Below are positions 5,967-6,867 of a DNA stretch of 6,867 nucleotides, piece by piece. Position numbers and translations under genes: made by a program. Position 1 is the stretch's first letter. The number at the start of each line of letters is the position of its first letter. The stretch is from the NCBI GenBank assembly GCA_027064665.1, contig JAMOPH010000376.1, forward strand, positions 1 to 6,867, read 5' to 3'. Origin of the DNA: a bacterium (GTDB lineage: Bacteria; UBP14; UBA6098; B30-G16). The notes beneath the pieces are model-generated. The model was not told the origin of the DNA. It made no database searches and saw only the letters and a list, made by a program, of their open reading frames with translations.

Positions 5967-6867
5967 TCAGTGTGCAGGGACGAACAGCACACCGCCCCCG
6001 GAGATGTAAATCCAGTATCCCTTGCCGGGCTCAAAGTTATCCGCCGGGACATAAGACCTCAAATCCGGGGCGTATTCAAACAGCGAAAGCACCGAACCAT
6101 AGGACACGCCGACCGAGTCCAGCGGGACAGTATCGGCGGTGGCACCCACAAGATTCCATCCGTGGGAGGCATCTATCCGATAACCGTGCACAGATACCCC
6201 AAGCACAGGAATTTCCATCTCTTCCCCGGCAAAAACCCAATATCCGTGTCCCGGCTCAAGATTTTCGGCATAGTAGAATGAATTGGTGAATGAATTATAT
6301 CCATAGGGGCCAGCGAGAACTCCGGGAATTATTGATGATGCTCCACCAGCGGGATTATACACCGGCAGGGAAATCAGATTCCAGCCGGGATAAAGATGAA
6401 GCATCTGCGGATGAAGTTCCGGTAAATCCCAGGTTATTGTTAGAGTTTCATAGGGTTCGGCATAGTAATCCGTGTCGGCACGCATATCCTGAACACCGTT
6501 GAGAAGATATAATCCCTCATCAAAGGTGTTTTTGTCCCAGTGAACATACAGGGGGACATCATAATTTATAATTACATACCAGATATTTTGTGGAGTCATA
6601 TCTTTTATATCCCGTTTGAGACGATATATGGTGAATTCCTCCTGCGGATTGAACCATACATCAATTCCGGATGGCGGGGGCGAGACATATAGAATATCGG
6701 TCTCGGGGTCATAGTCATCCCGGGCGCCGTAGGAATTGCCAAAGGTCAGATACTCGGAAACATCTCTGGCGGTGTCCTCAAACCACAGATTCGTCAGCCA
6801 CTGCTCGGGTGTATAATCTATAACCACATACCCGTTGACTGTGTAGATATTTATTATATCGGTGTAG
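5967..6867 (-). CDS. C-terminal part of a secreted multi-domain protein, 5' end outside the window
   Basis: The frame is open to the right edge: 13 residues (YTDIINIYTVNGY) precede the first possible start, a GTG at 6827, which is internal and not the true start. The visible 299 residues (numbered from the window edge) hold three parts. Residues 35-145 carry the pattern FGNSYGARDDYDPETD, PPPSGIDVWF, YRLKRDI and QDMRADTDYYAE. I recall this order from secreted proteins of uncultured FCB-type bacteria, often near the C-terminus, with no assigned function. Two related units then follow, at about 156-223 and 231-299. Each opens with GWNL and closes with EPG(H/K)GYW followed by a beta strand, the first at PGWNLISLP and the second at HGWNLVGAT. 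The protein stops right after the second unit and has no T9SS-type tail like that of the protease. An extracellular, beta-rich protein is likely; no enzyme motif is visible in this part. No U-rich terminator follows the stop. Confidence 0.85.
   Translation of the reverse strand, partial: YTDIINIYTVNGYVVIDYTPEQWLTNLWFEDTARDVSEYLTFGNSYGARDDYDPETDILYVSPPPSGIDVWFNPQEEFTIYRLKRDIKDMTPQNIWYVIINYDVPLYVHWDKNTFDEGLYLLNGVQDMRADTDYYAEPYETLTITWDLPELHPQMLHLYPGWNLISLPVYNPAGGASSIIPGVLAGPYGYNSFTNSFYYAENLEPGHGYWVFAGEEMEIPVLGVSVHGYRIDASHGWNLVGATADTVPLDSVGVSYGSVLSLFEYAPDLRSYVPADNFEPGKGYWIYISGGGVLFVPAH

Noticed and set aside
5962..5981. Hairpin GTCCCT...AGGGAC over the stop codon of the right-hand partial gene as a terminator
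   Set aside because: The stem is only 6 bp with an 8-base loop and is followed by no U-tract on either strand.
5850..6281. Plus-strand open frame of 143 codons
   Set aside because: It lies opposite the real secreted protein and the intergenic region, has no ribosome binding site, and its translation is Pro/Arg/His-rich with no recognisable domain.

Overview
All five protein-coding genes lie on the minus strand, so transcription runs from high to low coordinates. Four of the five are exported proteins: two secreted proteins cut by the window edges, one very large secreted subtilisin-like protease, and one lipoprotein. The fifth is the cytoplasmic cell-wall enzyme glutamate racemase (MurI). 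I see no RNA gene, CRISPR array, insertion sequence, transposase, integrase or phage gene, and no convincing plus-strand gene.

Organism: the exported proteins have the build typical of the Fibrobacteres-Chlorobi-Bacteroidetes (FCB) superphylum and nearby candidate phyla (WOR-3/Stahlbacteria, TA06, Cloacimonadota and similar). The signs are a C-terminal FlgD-Ig / type IX secretion (T9SS)-like sorting domain with a PNPFN start and an LPSGVY end, a subtilase with an Asp-rich calcium-type insert, and several large beta-rich modules that I know only as recurring uncharacterised patterns. MurI implies a peptidoglycan wall. A lipobox protein plus a T9SS-like tail points to a two-membrane cell. Phylum-level placement is inference.

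Layout in transcription order: (1) 6867-5967, the C-terminal part of a secreted multi-domain protein ending in two tandem GWN...GYW repeats. (2) 5966-5831, an intergenic region with a near-consensus sigma-54 (-24/-12) promoter. (3) 5830-4985, a lipoprotein with a probable NTF2-like domain, closed by a strong intrinsic terminator at 4922-4955. (4) 4801-1742, a 1019-residue S8 protease, start corrected by its ribosome binding site and closed by a terminator at 1691-1718. (5) 1633-824, murI. (6) 756 to the left edge, a secreted protein with its own promoter-like sequence and ribosome binding site.

The lipoprotein and protease genes each have their own terminator and candidate promoter, so this looks like a run of separate transcription units rather than one operon. 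murI has no visible terminator and probably reads into the secreted gene after it. No shared pathway can be shown. The common theme is envelope and extracellular proteins, with MurI as a housekeeping gene among them. The best leads are the sigma-54-type promoter on an orphan lipoprotein gene and the set of unnamed extracellular modules. I do not see evidence of a defence system or other self-contained new system here.
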